A program made the translations under genes and the position numbers. This document shows positions 28,449 to 36,922 of a DNA stretch of 64,000 nucleotides, piece after piece (position 1 is the first letter of the stretch; every line of letters begins with the position of its first letter). The notes under the pieces are model-generated. The model was given only the letters and a program-made list of their open reading frames with translations. It had not been told where the DNA came from and made no database searches. Origin of the DNA: Bosea sp. 124 (GTDB taxonomy: Bacteria > Pseudomonadota > Alphaproteobacteria > Rhizobiales > Beijerinckiaceae); assembly GCF_003046175.1 (NCBI RefSeq), contig NZ_PZZM01000001.1, forward strand, positions 558,001-622,000, in the 5' to 3' direction.

Positions 28449-29218
28449 GCCGGCTCGCACGGATCGCCGCGACGCTGGCGCTCCTCGCCTGCGCGGCCCT
28501 TCCCGCGCGAGCCGAGTCGCTGATCGCTGCGATGTCGAGCCACCAGATCCAGATCACCTCGAACTACACCGGCAGCCAGCTCACCGTGTTCGGCGTGGTC
28601 GAGCGCGACGGGCGCACCGTCGCCCGAGGCGACCCCTACGACATCGTCGTCACCGTCCGCGGGCCCCGCCGCATGCTGCTGGTGCGCGAGAAGGAAAGGC
28701 TGGGCCCGATCTGGATCAACCGCACGCAGCGGCGTTTCCCCGACAGCTCGATCTTCATGACGGTGGCAAGCAACCGGCCGCTGAACGAGATCATGAGCGC
28801 GGAAACGGCGCGACGCGAACGCATCGGGCTCGAAAACGCGAAGCAGTTGAAGGATGCCGGGCTCGATCTCGACGTGACGACGGCACGGTTCCAGGAGGGG
28901 TTGATCCGCATCCTGTCCGACAAGGGGCTCTACTCGACCGAGGAGCGCGGCGTCACCTTTCTCTCGAACACCCTGTTCAGCGCGCCGATCGACGTGCCCG
29001 CGACGGCGCCCACCGGCTCCTACGAGATCGACATCGTGCTCTATGCCGGCGGCGTGCCTCTGGCCCGCCAGACCACGAATTTCGAGGTGGTGAAGAGCGG
29101 CATGGAGCAGCGCCTTGCCTCGGGGGCTCACGAGATGCCCCTGCTCTACGGGCTCGTCACGGTGATCATGGCGCTGCTGCTGGGCTGGCTCGCCAGCGTG
29201 GTGTTCCGGCGCGACTGA
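28445..29218 (+). CDS. TIGR02186 family membrane-anchored exported protein
   Basis: A 257-residue protein: signal peptide at the N-terminus (LARIAATLALLACAALPARA), a periplasmic beta-rich region (ITSNYTGSQLTVFGVVERDG, IVVTVRGPRRMLLVREKERL), and a C-terminal membrane helix (LLYGLVTVIMALLLGWLASV) with a short basic tail. I recognise the family as TIGR02186, of unknown function, restricted mostly to alphaproteobacteria and repeatedly found next to TauE/SafE genes. Start ATG 28445 overlaps the exporter stop codon. It may be an accessory subunit of the exporter. Confidence 0.85.
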   Translation: MSRLARIAATLALLACAALPARAESLIAAMSSHQIQITSNYTGSQLTVFGVVERDGRTVARGDPYDIVVTVRGPRRMLLVREKERLGPIWINRTQRRFPDSSIFMTVASNRPLNEIMSAETARRERIGLENAKQLKDAGLDLDVTTARFQEGLIRILSDKGLYSTEERGVTFLSNTLFSAPIDVPATAPTGSYEIDIVLYAGGVPLARQTTNFEVVKSGMEQRLASGAHEMPLLYGLVTVIMALLLGWLASVVFRRD

Positions 29219-29234
29219 GCGAGACGCTGCCGTC

Positions 29235-30491
29235 TCAGCCGACCAGAAGCCCATAGGCCAGGAAGGGCACGACCGTGCCCTCCGCGATCGCCGTCATGTC
29301 TTCGGCCAGTTCGACGAGGCCGTCGGTGCGGGTCAGCGAGGTCAGGACCCCGGCGCCGTCCTGCGGATGCTTGCGGGCGACCATGACACCGTCGGCTGCG
29401 GATTCCAGAGAGACGCGGACATATTCGCGCCGCCCCTCCTTCTTGCGATAGGCAAAACCGAGCCGCACCGGCAGGGCGACGGGCGGGGCCTGCTGCGTGC
29501 CCGCCAGCCGCGCGATCATCGCCCGCGCCACGAAAGCGAAGGTCACGAAGACCGCGACCGGATTGCCCGGCAGGCCGATGAAGGGCGTCGAACCGACGCG
29601 GCCCAGCGCCACGGGCCGGCCGGGCTTGATGCCGATGCGCCAGAAGGCCAGTTCGCCGACCTGCTCGACCGCCGCCTTGACGTGGTCCTCCTCGCCGGTC
29701 GAGACGCCTCCCGAGGTCAGGACGAGATCGCAGGCGTTCGCCGCCTCGGCGAGACGCCGCGCCAGGCTGTCGCGCTCGTCGCGCAGGATGCCGAGGTCGA
29801 TCACCTCAGCCCCCGCCCGAGCAACCATGGCGCGCAGCAAGGCGCGGTTGGCGTCGTAGATCGCGGCGGGCGCCAGCGGCTGGCCCGGCTCCGTCAGCTC
29901 GTCGCCCGTCGAAAACACCGCGACCCGTGGCCGGCGCCGCACCGCGACCCCGGTCAGGCCGAGAGCCGAGAGCAAGGCGAGATCCTGCGGACGCAGGCGC
30001 TGGCCGGCCGCCGCCGCGACCGCGCCGCGCGCGATGTCCTCCCCGGCCGGGCGGGCATTCGCGCCCTGCACGAGGCCGGGCGGCAGGATCGCGACGCCCG
30101 CCTCCAGCGCGACATCCTCCTGCATGAAGACGGTGTCGGCGCCGGGCGGCATCGGCGCCCCGGTGAAGACGCGCACCGCGACGCCTAGCGTCGTCACGCC
30201 GACGGCATCGGCACCGGCCGCGACGCGGCCTGCAACCGGCAGCCGTGTCGAGCCTGCGGTGGCGAGGTCGGCGAAGCGCACGGCATAGCCATCGACCGCG
30301 GAATTGGCGAAGGGCGGCAGGTCGAGCGGAGCCGCGATGTCATCCGCCAGGACGCGGCCATCGGCCTGCGCCAGCGCGACGACCTCCGTGCCGGCGACCG
30401 GGCCGACCAGCGCCAAGACGCGCTCCCCCGCCTGTTCCAGCGTCATCAACGCGCCACCGAAGGCTTCGACATCCCGGCTCAGTTGCGCCAT
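29235..30491 (-). CDS. moeA: molybdopterin molybdenumtransferase MoeA
   Basis: A 418-residue protein inserting molybdate into adenylylated molybdopterin. Hallmarks are PPFANSAVDGYAV, FSTGDELTEPG, TSGGVSTGEEDHV and KPGRPVALGRVG, with the C-terminal domain IV after about residue 340. ATG 30491 gives the family length; the longer frame is not homologous. It lies 7 bp after mobB in the same direction, at the end of the formate dehydrogenase region. This fits a supply of Mo cofactor for that enzyme. Confidence 0.95.
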   Translation of the reverse strand: MAQLSRDVEAFGGALMTLEQAGERVLALVGPVAGTEVVALAQADGRVLADDIAAPLDLPPFANSAVDGYAVRFADLATAGSTRLPVAGRVAAGADAVGVTTLGVAVRVFTGAPMPPGADTVFMQEDVALEAGVAILPPGLVQGANARPAGEDIARGAVAAAAGQRLRPQDLALLSALGLTGVAVRRRPRVAVFSTGDELTEPGQPLAPAAIYDANRALLRAMVARAGAEVIDLGILRDERDSLARRLAEAANACDLVLTSGGVSTGEEDHVKAAVEQVGELAFWRIGIKPGRPVALGRVGSTPFIGLPGNPVAVFVTFAFVARAMIARLAGTQQAPPVALPVRLGFAYRKKEGRREYVRVSLESAADGVMVARKHPQDGAGVLTSLTRTDGLVELAEDMTAIAEGTVVPFLAYGLLVG

Positions 30492-30498
30492 CGCCCGA

Positions 30499-31029
30499 TC
30501 ACTCCCGCTGGCCGGCACGCGCCAGCATCGGCGCGAGCGGCTGCGCCCGCACCAGCATGATATCGGCAATGGCCGCGATATCGTTGATATCGATCACCGG
30601 GCGCCCCGCATCGGGAAAGGCGGTGTCGCTCGCAACGGCGACGATCGTCGGGTCACCTGGATGCAGCGGCGGCTTGCCGTTGCCTGAGCGATGGATCTCG
30701 ATCTTGACGTGCGGCTGGCGCTTGAAACCCTCGACGATGACGAGATCCACCGGCGACAGGCGGGCGAGCAGGTCCGGCAGCGTGGCCTCGGGCTCGCCGC
30801 GCAATTCGCGCATCAGCGCCCAGCGGCGTTCAGACGAGATCAGCACCTCGCGCGCGCCGGCCTCGCGATGGGCGTAGGAATCCTTGCCCGGCGTGTCGAG
30901 ATCGAAGGCGTGATGGGCATGCTTCAGCGTCGAGACCGAGACGCCGCGCGCCGACAGTTCGGGAATGAGGCGGGTCAACACGGTGGTCTTGCCCGCGCCG
31001 CTCCACCCCGCCAGACCGATCACGCGCAT
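30499..31029 (-). CDS. mobB: molybdopterin-guanine dinucleotide biosynthesis adapter protein MobB
   Basis: A 176-residue P-loop GTPase, with GLAGWSGAGKTT (Walker A, residues 5-16), the LKHAHHAFDLDTPGKDSYAH segment and DLVIVEGFKR. MobB binds GTP and helps MobA make the bis-MGD cofactor used by formate dehydrogenase. ATG 31029 starts directly at the conserved MRVIGLAG; the 11-residue extension in the longer frame is not conserved. It begins just after the terminator that closes the dehydrogenase operon, so it probably has its own promoter or relies on readthrough. Confidence 0.94.
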   Translation of the reverse strand: MRVIGLAGWSGAGKTTVLTRLIPELSARGVSVSTLKHAHHAFDLDTPGKDSYAHREAGAREVLISSERRWALMRELRGEPEATLPDLLARLSPVDLVIVEGFKRQPHVKIEIHRSGNGKPPLHPGDPTIVAVASDTAFPDAGRPVIDINDIAAIADIMLVRAQPLAPMLARAGQRE

Positions 31030-31063
31030 CGAAAACCTTCGTCCAGAAACAAGACCGGCCACG

Positions 31064-31092
31064 AAAACAAAACCGGGCGCCTGAGCGCCCGG
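31064..31092 (-). terminator. strong rho-independent terminator after formate dehydrogenase gamma
   Basis: On the minus strand the perfect 8-bp stem CCGGGCGC / GCGCCCGG with loop TCAG (31073-31092) is followed by TTTTGTTTT (31072-31064). It lies 40 bases after the gamma-subunit stop codon and 35 bases before the mobB start. Confidence 0.9.
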
Positions 31093-31131
31093 ATGTCTTC
31101 GGTCAGGTTGCCCCGCCGGGTCAAGCTGGCT

Positions 31132-32139
31132 TCATTCGGCCGGCTGAAGTCTCGGCCCGTCGCCGACATGCCCCTTGCGAAGCTCCTCCTCGACCCAGAG
31201 CGAGTGATGCGCCCTGGCCCAGTTGAGGTCGACCTCGCCGGAGCCCATCGCGTCGAAGGCGCCTTCCATGCCGATCGTGCCGATATAGATGTGGCCGAGC
31301 ATCAGGGCGACCATGAGCACCGAGACAATGCCGTGCACGACGTTCCAGAACTGCAGGTTCAGGACGCCGCCGGCCCATTGCGGGAAGATCAGGTAGAAGC
31401 CGGAGACCGACAGCGCCGCGCCGCCCAGGACGACGCCCCAGAACACGATCTTCTGGCCGCCGTTGAAGCGCCGCGCCGGCGGATGCCCGCTGCCGACGAT
31501 GCCGCCACCAGCCGCGAACCAGCGCAGATCGATCATGGTCGGGATGTTGTCCTTGATCCAGACCAGGAACATCAGCACGACGCCGAGCATGAAAGGCCAG
31601 GCCAGGAAATTATGAGCCCACTTCGCCACCACCGAGATGTTGGTGAAGGCCTGCGGGCCGATCAGCGGCAGGAGCAGGAGCTTGCCGAAGGTGACGTTCA
31701 GCCCCGACAGCGCCAGCACGATGAAGCAGGCCGCCGTCAGCCAGTGCATGAAGCGCTCGAAGGCGTTGAAACGGGTGATGGTGCGTCCGGCAGGGCCGCT
31801 GGCCGTGCGGATGCGACCGCGAATCAGATAGAACGCCACCAGCGCGACCAGCGTGCCGAGAACCGCGATGGCGGCGATGCGCAGCATCGTGCCCTGATGG
31901 AAGGCGCGCCAGTCGCGGCCGGCGGGCCGCTCCAGCGTCGCGGCCCTCTGGTCGGGAATCGTGATGCGGCCCTGCAACTCGGCCGAGGGATTGCCCTTCA
32001 ACGCCTCGAGGAACTGCTGCTCCCGGACGGAATCGGCGGTCGGATTGATCTGCTGGGCCAGGACCGGGCCGACAGTGACAGCAGCGAAGGTCAGCAGCAG
32101 AACCGCGACCAAGGCAAGGAGTTGAGCGCCGCGACGCAT
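31132..32139 (-). CDS. fdoI: formate dehydrogenase gamma subunit (cytochrome b)
   Basis: A 335-residue membrane subunit. It has an N-terminal signal/anchor (LLALVAVLLLTFAAVTVGPV), a periplasmic stretch of about 80 residues, and then a four-helix cytochrome b core. Heme-ligand candidate His residues sit in FERFMHWLTAACF, KWAHNFLAW, and the LMLGHIYIGTIG helix. It passes electrons from the iron-sulfur beta subunit to quinone. AAGGA precedes ATG 32139. A large palindromic repeat separates it from the beta-subunit gene. It is larger than E. coli FdnI because of the N-terminal extension. Confidence 0.92.
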   Translation of the reverse strand: MRRGAQLLALVAVLLLTFAAVTVGPVLAQQINPTADSVREQQFLEALKGNPSAELQGRITIPDQRAATLERPAGRDWRAFHQGTMLRIAAIAVLGTLVALVAFYLIRGRIRTASGPAGRTITRFNAFERFMHWLTAACFIVLALSGLNVTFGKLLLLPLIGPQAFTNISVVAKWAHNFLAWPFMLGVVLMFLVWIKDNIPTMIDLRWFAAGGGIVGSGHPPARRFNGGQKIVFWGVVLGGAALSVSGFYLIFPQWAGGVLNLQFWNVVHGIVSVLMVALMLGHIYIGTIGMEGAFDAMGSGEVDLNWARAHHSLWVEEELRKGHVGDGPRLQPAE

Positions 32140-32161
32140 TTCGATGATCCTTCTTCTCAGC

Positions 32162-32267
32162 CCTCATCCTGAGGAGCCATCTTGTCTCAAAATGGCGTCT
32201 CGAAGGATGATCCAGCGATCTCTGGAGCATCCTTCGAGACGCCGCTGCGCGGCTCCTCAGGATGAGG
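32162..32267. repeat. nested palindromic element inside the formate dehydrogenase operon
   Basis: Outer 17-bp arms CCTCATCCTGAGGAGCC (32162-32178) and its exact complement (32251-32267), plus inner 16-bp arms GGCGTCTCGAAGGATG (32194-32209) and its exact complement (32228-32243). The whole can fold into one long hairpin. The CCTCATCCTGAGGAGC motif is, from memory, a common dispersed repeat in alphaproteobacterial genomes. Confidence 0.85.
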
Positions 32268-32288
32268 ACTGAGCTTCCAAACGGCTTC

Positions 32289-32885
32289 CTAGATCGCGAT
32301 GGTTTCCTTGTAGGCGGTCTGCCAGCCCCAGGCGCCCGAGCCGTAGCCGCGCTTCACCACCCGCTCCTTGTAGATCTGGGCGATGATCTCGCCGTCGCCG
32401 GCGAGCAGGGACTTGGTCGAGCACATCTCGGCGCAGAGCGGCAGCTTGCCCTCGGCCAGACGGTTCGAGCCGTATTTCTGGAACTCGGCCGGCGAGAGGT
32501 CGACCTCCGGGCCGCCCGAGCAATAGGTGCACTTGTCCATCTTGCCGCGGGTCCCGAAGTTGCCGATCTTCGGGTATTGCGGCGCGCCGAACGGGCAAGC
32601 GTAGAAGCAGTAGCCGCAGCCGATGCAGAGATCCTTGTTGTGCAGGACCACGCCGTCGGCGGTGTTGTAGAAGCAGTCCACCGGGCAGACGGCCATGCAG
32701 GGCGCGTCCGTGCAGTGCATGCAGGCCATCGAGATCGAGCGCTCGCCGGGCTTGCCGTCATTGATCGTGACGACGCGCCGCCGGTTGATGCCCCAGGGCA
32801 CCTCGTTCTCGTTCTTGCAGGCGGTGACGCAGGCGTTGCACTCGATGCAGCGGTCGGCGTCGCAGAGGAATTTCATCCGGGCCAT
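32289..32885 (-). CDS. fdoH: formate dehydrogenase beta subunit (four [4Fe-4S] ferredoxin)
   Basis: A 198-residue ferredoxin-like subunit with four Cys groups in order: CIECNACVTACKNEN, CMHCTDAPCMAVCPVDCF, CIGCGYCFYACPFGAPQ and CTYCSGG...CAEMC. It carries electrons from the molybdenum alpha subunit to cytochrome b. It lacks the C-terminal membrane helix of E. coli FdnH and is about 90 residues shorter, so contact with the gamma subunit must be made differently. GAGGAGG precedes ATG 32885, and the gap to the alpha gene is 14 bp. Confidence 0.95.
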   Translation of the reverse strand: MARMKFLCDADRCIECNACVTACKNENEVPWGINRRRVVTINDGKPGERSISMACMHCTDAPCMAVCPVDCFYNTADGVVLHNKDLCIGCGYCFYACPFGAPQYPKIGNFGTRGKMDKCTYCSGGPEVDLSPAEFQKYGSNRLAEGKLPLCAEMCSTKSLLAGDGEIIAQIYKERVVKRGYGSGAWGWQTAYKETIAI

Positions 32886-32899
32886 GATTCAGTTCCTCC

Positions 32900-35878
32900 T
32901 CACGCCGCCGCGATCTGACAGAGCGTGACCTTGCCTTCGTGCATCGCCGTCACGGGGTCGTAGCCATAGGTGGTGACGATGTTGACCGACTCGCCGAGCA
33001 CGATCGGGTCCGTCCCCTTCGGGTAGTTCCCGCGCTGGTCCGTGCCCTGGTAGAAGCCGCCGAAGTGGAAGGGCATGAAGGCCACCCCCTTGCCGACGCG
33101 TTCGGTCACCAGCGCCTTGACCCGCGCCTTGGAGTTGTTCTCGGGGCCGGAGACCCAGACGAAGGCACCGTCCTTGATACCGCGCGCCGTCGCGTCGGCC
33201 GGGTTGATCTCGACGAACATGTCCTGCTGCAATTCGGCCAGCCAGCGGTTGGAGCGGGTCTCCTCGCCGCCGCCTTCGTATTCGACGAGGCGTCCCGAGG
33301 TGAGGACGATCGGGAAGGACTTGGCGATGCCCTTCTCGACCGCGGCCTTCTGGACCGAGGTGTGCAGGTTGGGGATGCGCAGGGTGCGCTCGTCCGGGCG
33401 AGCCGGCCATTTGGCGACGAGATCGACGCGCGGCGAATAGATCGGCTCGCGATGGGTCGGGACCGGATCGGGCAGGTTCCAGGCGTTGGCGCGGGCCTTG
33501 CCGTTGCCATAGGGCACGCAGCCATGGGCAAGCGCGACGCGCTGGATGCCGCCGGAGAGGTCGTTGGCCCAGTTCACCGCATCGATCGCATTGCCGCCGA
33601 TCCAGGTGATGGTCTCGAGTTCCTTGGGCGTCAGGTCGGCATCCCAGCCGAGTTTCTTCAGCACGCCCATGGTGAATTCGGGATAGCCGTCCCGGATTTC
33701 CGAATTGAGCGAGTAGGAACCGTTCTCGGCCAGCAGCGTATCGTTGACCTTGCTGCCATCCGGCAAGGTGCGCTCGCGGGTCAGGCCAAAGCGCGGCCGG
33801 AAGGTGCCGCCGCCGTTATTGGCCGCCAGCGAGGTGTTGTAGAGGATGTGCGTGCCGGGATGCTTCAGCTCCGGCGTGCCCCAGCACGGCCAGGGCAGGC
33901 CATAGAAGTCGTTCTCGACCGGCGAACCGACAGCGCCGCGCAAGGATACCAGGTCGAACTTGTCCTGGTGCTCCATGTGGAGCTTGAGGCGCTCCGGCGA
34001 CTGGCCGGTATAGCCGGTCGACCAGCCACCCCGGTTGATCTCCTTGAGGATCGACTCGGCCGACGGCTCGGCGCCGTACTTGCCCTGGATCATCTCGAAG
34101 TTCTTGTGCATCGGCTCGGCGAAACCGAGCTTCTGCGCCAGCTTGTAGATGACGAAATAGTCGCTCGCGGCCTCGAAGATCGGTTCGACGATCTTCTCGC
34201 CCCATTGCACCGAGCGGTTGGAGCAGGTGCGCGAGCCCGAGCATTCGAACTGCGTGCCGATCGGCAGCAGATAGGTGCCATTCTTGCGCCCGCCGAGCGA
34301 GACGAAGTTGGTCGGGTGCGGATCGGCGACGACGAGAAGCTCGAGCTTCTCCAGCCCCTTCACCGCATCGGGCATGCGCGGGATGGTGTTGCCGCCATGG
34401 CCCATGACGAACATGGCCTTGAGGTTGTCCATCTGGTCGACCTGCTCGGCCGGCAGATTGGCGGCGTCGAACCAGCGGGTCGAGGTGTGGCCCGAGGTCT
34501 CCATATTGGCCTTGCGGGTGCGGGCCGGGCGACCGCCCTTGGCCGGAACCTCGTCGAAACGCGTGACGAAATCGTCGTACGGCACGTCCCAGACACGGGC
34601 CCAGTGGCGCCAGGCGCCTTCGACCAGGCCGTAATAGCAAGGCAGATTCGAAATATCGAGGCCGAAATCGGTGGCGCCCTGGACGTTGCAGTGGCCGCGG
34701 AAGATGTTGGCGCCGTTGCCCATGCCGCCGACATTGCCCGTGGCGAGCAAGAGGTTGCAGATGGCGCGGACATTGGCCGTGCCGACCGAATGCTGCGTCA
34801 CGCCCATGCACCAGATGAAGGTCGCGGGCTTGACCTTGGCGAAGGTCTCGGCGGCGCGCTTCATCTGCGCTTCCGGCACGCCGGTGATGTCCTCGACAGT
34901 CTTGGGGTCGTATTTCTCGACCTCCTTGCGGACGTCGTCCATGCCGTAGACGCGGGCAGCGAGGAAGTCCTTGTCCTCCCAGCCGTTCTTGAAAATGTGC
35001 CACATCATGCCCCAGATCACCGCGATGTCGGTGCCGGAGCGGATGCGGATATAGTCGGTCGCATGCGCGGCCGTGCGGGTCAGGCGCGGATCGAAGACGA
35101 TGACGTTGGCGCGGTTGAGCTCCTTGCCGGACAGGATGTGCTGCATCGAGACCGGGTGGGCCTCGGCCGCATTCGAGCCCATGAACAGGATCGTCTTGGA
35201 GTTCCGGATGTCGTTGTAGGAGTTCGTCATCGCGCCGTAGCCCCAGGTGTTGGCAACACCCGCGACCGTGGTGGAGTGACAGATGCGCGCCTGGTGATCG
35301 ACGTTGTTGGTGCCCCAGAAGGCCGCGAACTTGCGGAACAGATAAGCGCCCTCGTTGGAGAACTTGGCCGAGCCGAGCAGGTAGACCGAATCCGCGCCGG
35401 ACTTGGCCCGGATCTGCATCATCTTGTCGCCGATCTCATTGATCGCGACGTCCCAGGAGATGCGCTGCCACTGGCCCTCGACCAGCTTCATCGGATATTT
35501 GATGCGGCGGTCGCCATGGACCAGCTCGCGCACCGAGGCGCCCTTGGCGCAATGCGAGCCACGGTTGATCGGGCTCTCCCAGGCCGGTTCCTGGCCGACC
35601 CAGACGCCGTTGTTGACCTCGGCCTTGACCGTGCAGCCAACCGAGCAATGGGTGCAGATGTTCTTGATGATCTTGGTGCCCGTCGAAGGGCCAATGCCGG
35701 CAGCCTCCGCCTTGCGGACCGAGCCGATCTGGAGCGCGCCAGCGGCCACGACGCCGCCCGCCACGAGGCCGGAGCGGCGCAGGAAGGCACGGCGGTCCAT
35801 GACGCCGGAAGACAGGCCGGCGATCGCCGACTGGAGGCGGCCGCGCTGGACATCGGCCGTTTTGCGCTTGATCAGCAT
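32900..35878 (-). CDS. fdoG: formate dehydrogenase alpha subunit, molybdopterin-containing, Tat-exported
   Basis: A 992-residue DMSO-reductase-superfamily enzyme oxidising formate to CO2. The Tat signal lies at about residues 28-60 (DRRAFLRRSGLVAGGVV). The [4Fe-4S] site is CTHCSVGCTVKAEV then HCAKG. The active-site residue is Cys200 in ARICHSTTVAG, encoded by TGT, where E. coli FdnG has selenocysteine; His201 follows. Bis-MGD-binding segments such as FMGSNAAEAHPVSMQHI and CMGVTQHSVGTANVRAI are present. It is expected in the periplasm, attached to the beta and gamma subunits and fed by the chaperone and cofactor genes around it. Confidence 0.96.
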   Translation of the reverse strand: MLIKRKTADVQRGRLQSAIAGLSSGVMDRRAFLRRSGLVAGGVVAAGALQIGSVRKAEAAGIGPSTGTKIIKNICTHCSVGCTVKAEVNNGVWVGQEPAWESPINRGSHCAKGASVRELVHGDRRIKYPMKLVEGQWQRISWDVAINEIGDKMMQIRAKSGADSVYLLGSAKFSNEGAYLFRKFAAFWGTNNVDHQARICHSTTVAGVANTWGYGAMTNSYNDIRNSKTILFMGSNAAEAHPVSMQHILSGKELNRANVIVFDPRLTRTAAHATDYIRIRSGTDIAVIWGMMWHIFKNGWEDKDFLAARVYGMDDVRKEVEKYDPKTVEDITGVPEAQMKRAAETFAKVKPATFIWCMGVTQHSVGTANVRAICNLLLATGNVGGMGNGANIFRGHCNVQGATDFGLDISNLPCYYGLVEGAWRHWARVWDVPYDDFVTRFDEVPAKGGRPARTRKANMETSGHTSTRWFDAANLPAEQVDQMDNLKAMFVMGHGGNTIPRMPDAVKGLEKLELLVVADPHPTNFVSLGGRKNGTYLLPIGTQFECSGSRTCSNRSVQWGEKIVEPIFEAASDYFVIYKLAQKLGFAEPMHKNFEMIQGKYGAEPSAESILKEINRGGWSTGYTGQSPERLKLHMEHQDKFDLVSLRGAVGSPVENDFYGLPWPCWGTPELKHPGTHILYNTSLAANNGGGTFRPRFGLTRERTLPDGSKVNDTLLAENGSYSLNSEIRDGYPEFTMGVLKKLGWDADLTPKELETITWIGGNAIDAVNWANDLSGGIQRVALAHGCVPYGNGKARANAWNLPDPVPTHREPIYSPRVDLVAKWPARPDERTLRIPNLHTSVQKAAVEKGIAKSFPIVLTSGRLVEYEGGGEETRSNRWLAELQQDMFVEINPADATARGIKDGAFVWVSGPENNSKARVKALVTERVGKGVAFMPFHFGGFYQGTDQRGNYPKGTDPIVLGESVNIVTTYGYDPVTAMHEGKVTLCQIAAA

Positions 35879-35891
35879 GGTTCTCGGCCTC

Positions 35892-36092
35892 TCAGTAACG
35901 GTTGACCCGGTAGAAATCCTTGACGTGCTCCGACTCGCGGTAGCGCGCCTTGGTCTCGTCCTTGCCGGGGTCGACGGCGGCGGCGGGCGTCACCATGGCC
36001 GGCGTCGCGGCCAGCGTGGCACCGGCGCCGAGCGCCTTGAAGAAGCTGCGCCGGTCGACCGCGGGCTTTGCGGGCTCTTTGGTCTTCGACAT
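35892..36092 (-). CDS. small Tat-signal formate-dehydrogenase-associated protein
   Basis: A 66-residue protein starting MSKTKEPAKPAVDRRSFFK at ATG 36092, with GGGAG upstream. It contains a twin-arginine motif (DRRSFFKALGAGATLAATPA) and a short mature part ending KDFYRVNRY. I recognise it as the small protein of the TIGR02811 type that regularly precedes exported formate dehydrogenase genes. Its function is not established; it could help assembly or export of the alpha subunit. It is 13 bp from the alpha gene. Confidence 0.85.
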   Translation of the reverse strand: MSKTKEPAKPAVDRRSFFKALGAGATLAATPAMVTPAAAVDPGKDETKARYRESEHVKDFYRVNRY

Positions 36093-36130
36093 CGTCGTCT
36101 CCCACGCATGGTGCTTCGCGATCTTCGTCG

Positions 36131-36922
36131 TCATGCCGGCAGCCTCGCCGCCTGCGTCTCGATCGACAGGAACAAGCTGCCGAGACGGCCGACAGCCTTG
36201 TAGAATCTCGCAGCCTTCGCGACCTCCAGATCGGCGAAGAAGCGCTCGCCCCAGGCCTCGATATGCCGGGCGAAGAAGCGCTCGGCATCGACGCCCTCGG
36301 CCGCAACCTCGCCGCGGATCAGCTTCGCGACGATGTCGAGCAGGACGGCGATATGGTCCTCGGGCTCGCCGGCGCGCTCGGCCCGCGCCAGGCCAAGCTT
36401 GCCCATGTCCTCGCGCACGAGAGCGAGCGGCCGCTCATGCAGGAAGCCGGTGAGGTAATAGGACGCATAGGGCAGAAGCTCGCCGCGGCCGACGCCGATG
36501 AAAAGCTCGAAGAACTCGTCGCGCAGGCTCGCGGGGGTCGCCTCCTCGGCGGCCTCGGCCAGGGCGAGATGCGCCATGCCCAGCGGCGAGGCGTCGCCCT
36601 GAAGGCCGCGCAGCGCCGCCATAGTCTCGGCGGTCGGCGCGCGCCAGAGCAGAGCGCCGATCAGTTCGCATTCACGGGCGCGCGCCTCGTCGATCTCGTC
36701 GAGCGCTTCCGGCCTTGCGATCTGGGACCGGCCTGCAGGCGGATAGATGTCGGGACGCAGGTCGCTGCGGGAGATGCCGGTGGTCGCCTCGACGGAGAGG
36801 ACGCGATCGGCCGGGACACGCTTCCAGCTCGAGATCGCGGGCTGCGAAATGCCGAGGCTGCGCGCCAGAGCCCTGACGCCACCAACGCTACCGATCGCTT
36901 TTTCCAGTGCCGGGTCGCGCAT
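36131..36922 (-). CDS. fusion of YdaS/Cro-type HTH with TorD-like chaperone
   Basis: A 263-residue protein. Residues 1-60 look like a YdaS/Cro-type helix-turn-helix: GVRALARSLGISQPAISSWK, then RVLSVEATTGISRSDLRPDIY. Residues about 75-255 are a TorD/NarJ-type chaperone (CELIGALLWRAPTAETMAAL, FFELFIGVGRGELLPYASYY, PEDHIAVLLDIVAKLIRG). TorD-type chaperones hold Tat-targeted molybdoenzymes until cofactor is inserted. Carrying a DNA-binding domain suggests a chaperone that also senses free pre-enzyme and regulates the operon. That is inference. ATG 36922 overlaps the stop of a tiny upstream ORF (TGATG). Confidence 0.85.
   Translation of the reverse strand: MRDPALEKAIGSVGGVRALARSLGISQPAISSWKRVPADRVLSVEATTGISRSDLRPDIYPPAGRSQIARPEALDEIDEARARECELIGALLWRAPTAETMAALRGLQGDASPLGMAHLALAEAAEEATPASLRDEFFELFIGVGRGELLPYASYYLTGFLHERPLALVREDMGKLGLARAERAGEPEDHIAVLLDIVAKLIRGEVAAEGVDAERFFARHIEAWGERFFADLEVAKAARFYKAVGRLGSLFLSIETQAARLPA

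Noticed and set aside
29220..29235. short hairpin GAGACG/CGTCTC between convergent genes as a terminator
   Set aside because: Only six base pairs, overlapping the moeA stop, with no T-tract.
35279..35281. possible selenocysteine codon in formate dehydrogenase alpha
   Set aside because: The active-site codon on the minus strand is TGT (Cys), not TGA, and no SECIS-like need arises.
32939..35905. 988-codon open frame on the plus strand
   Set aside because: It is the antisense shadow of the formate dehydrogenase alpha gene and has no ribosome-binding site or recognisable domain.
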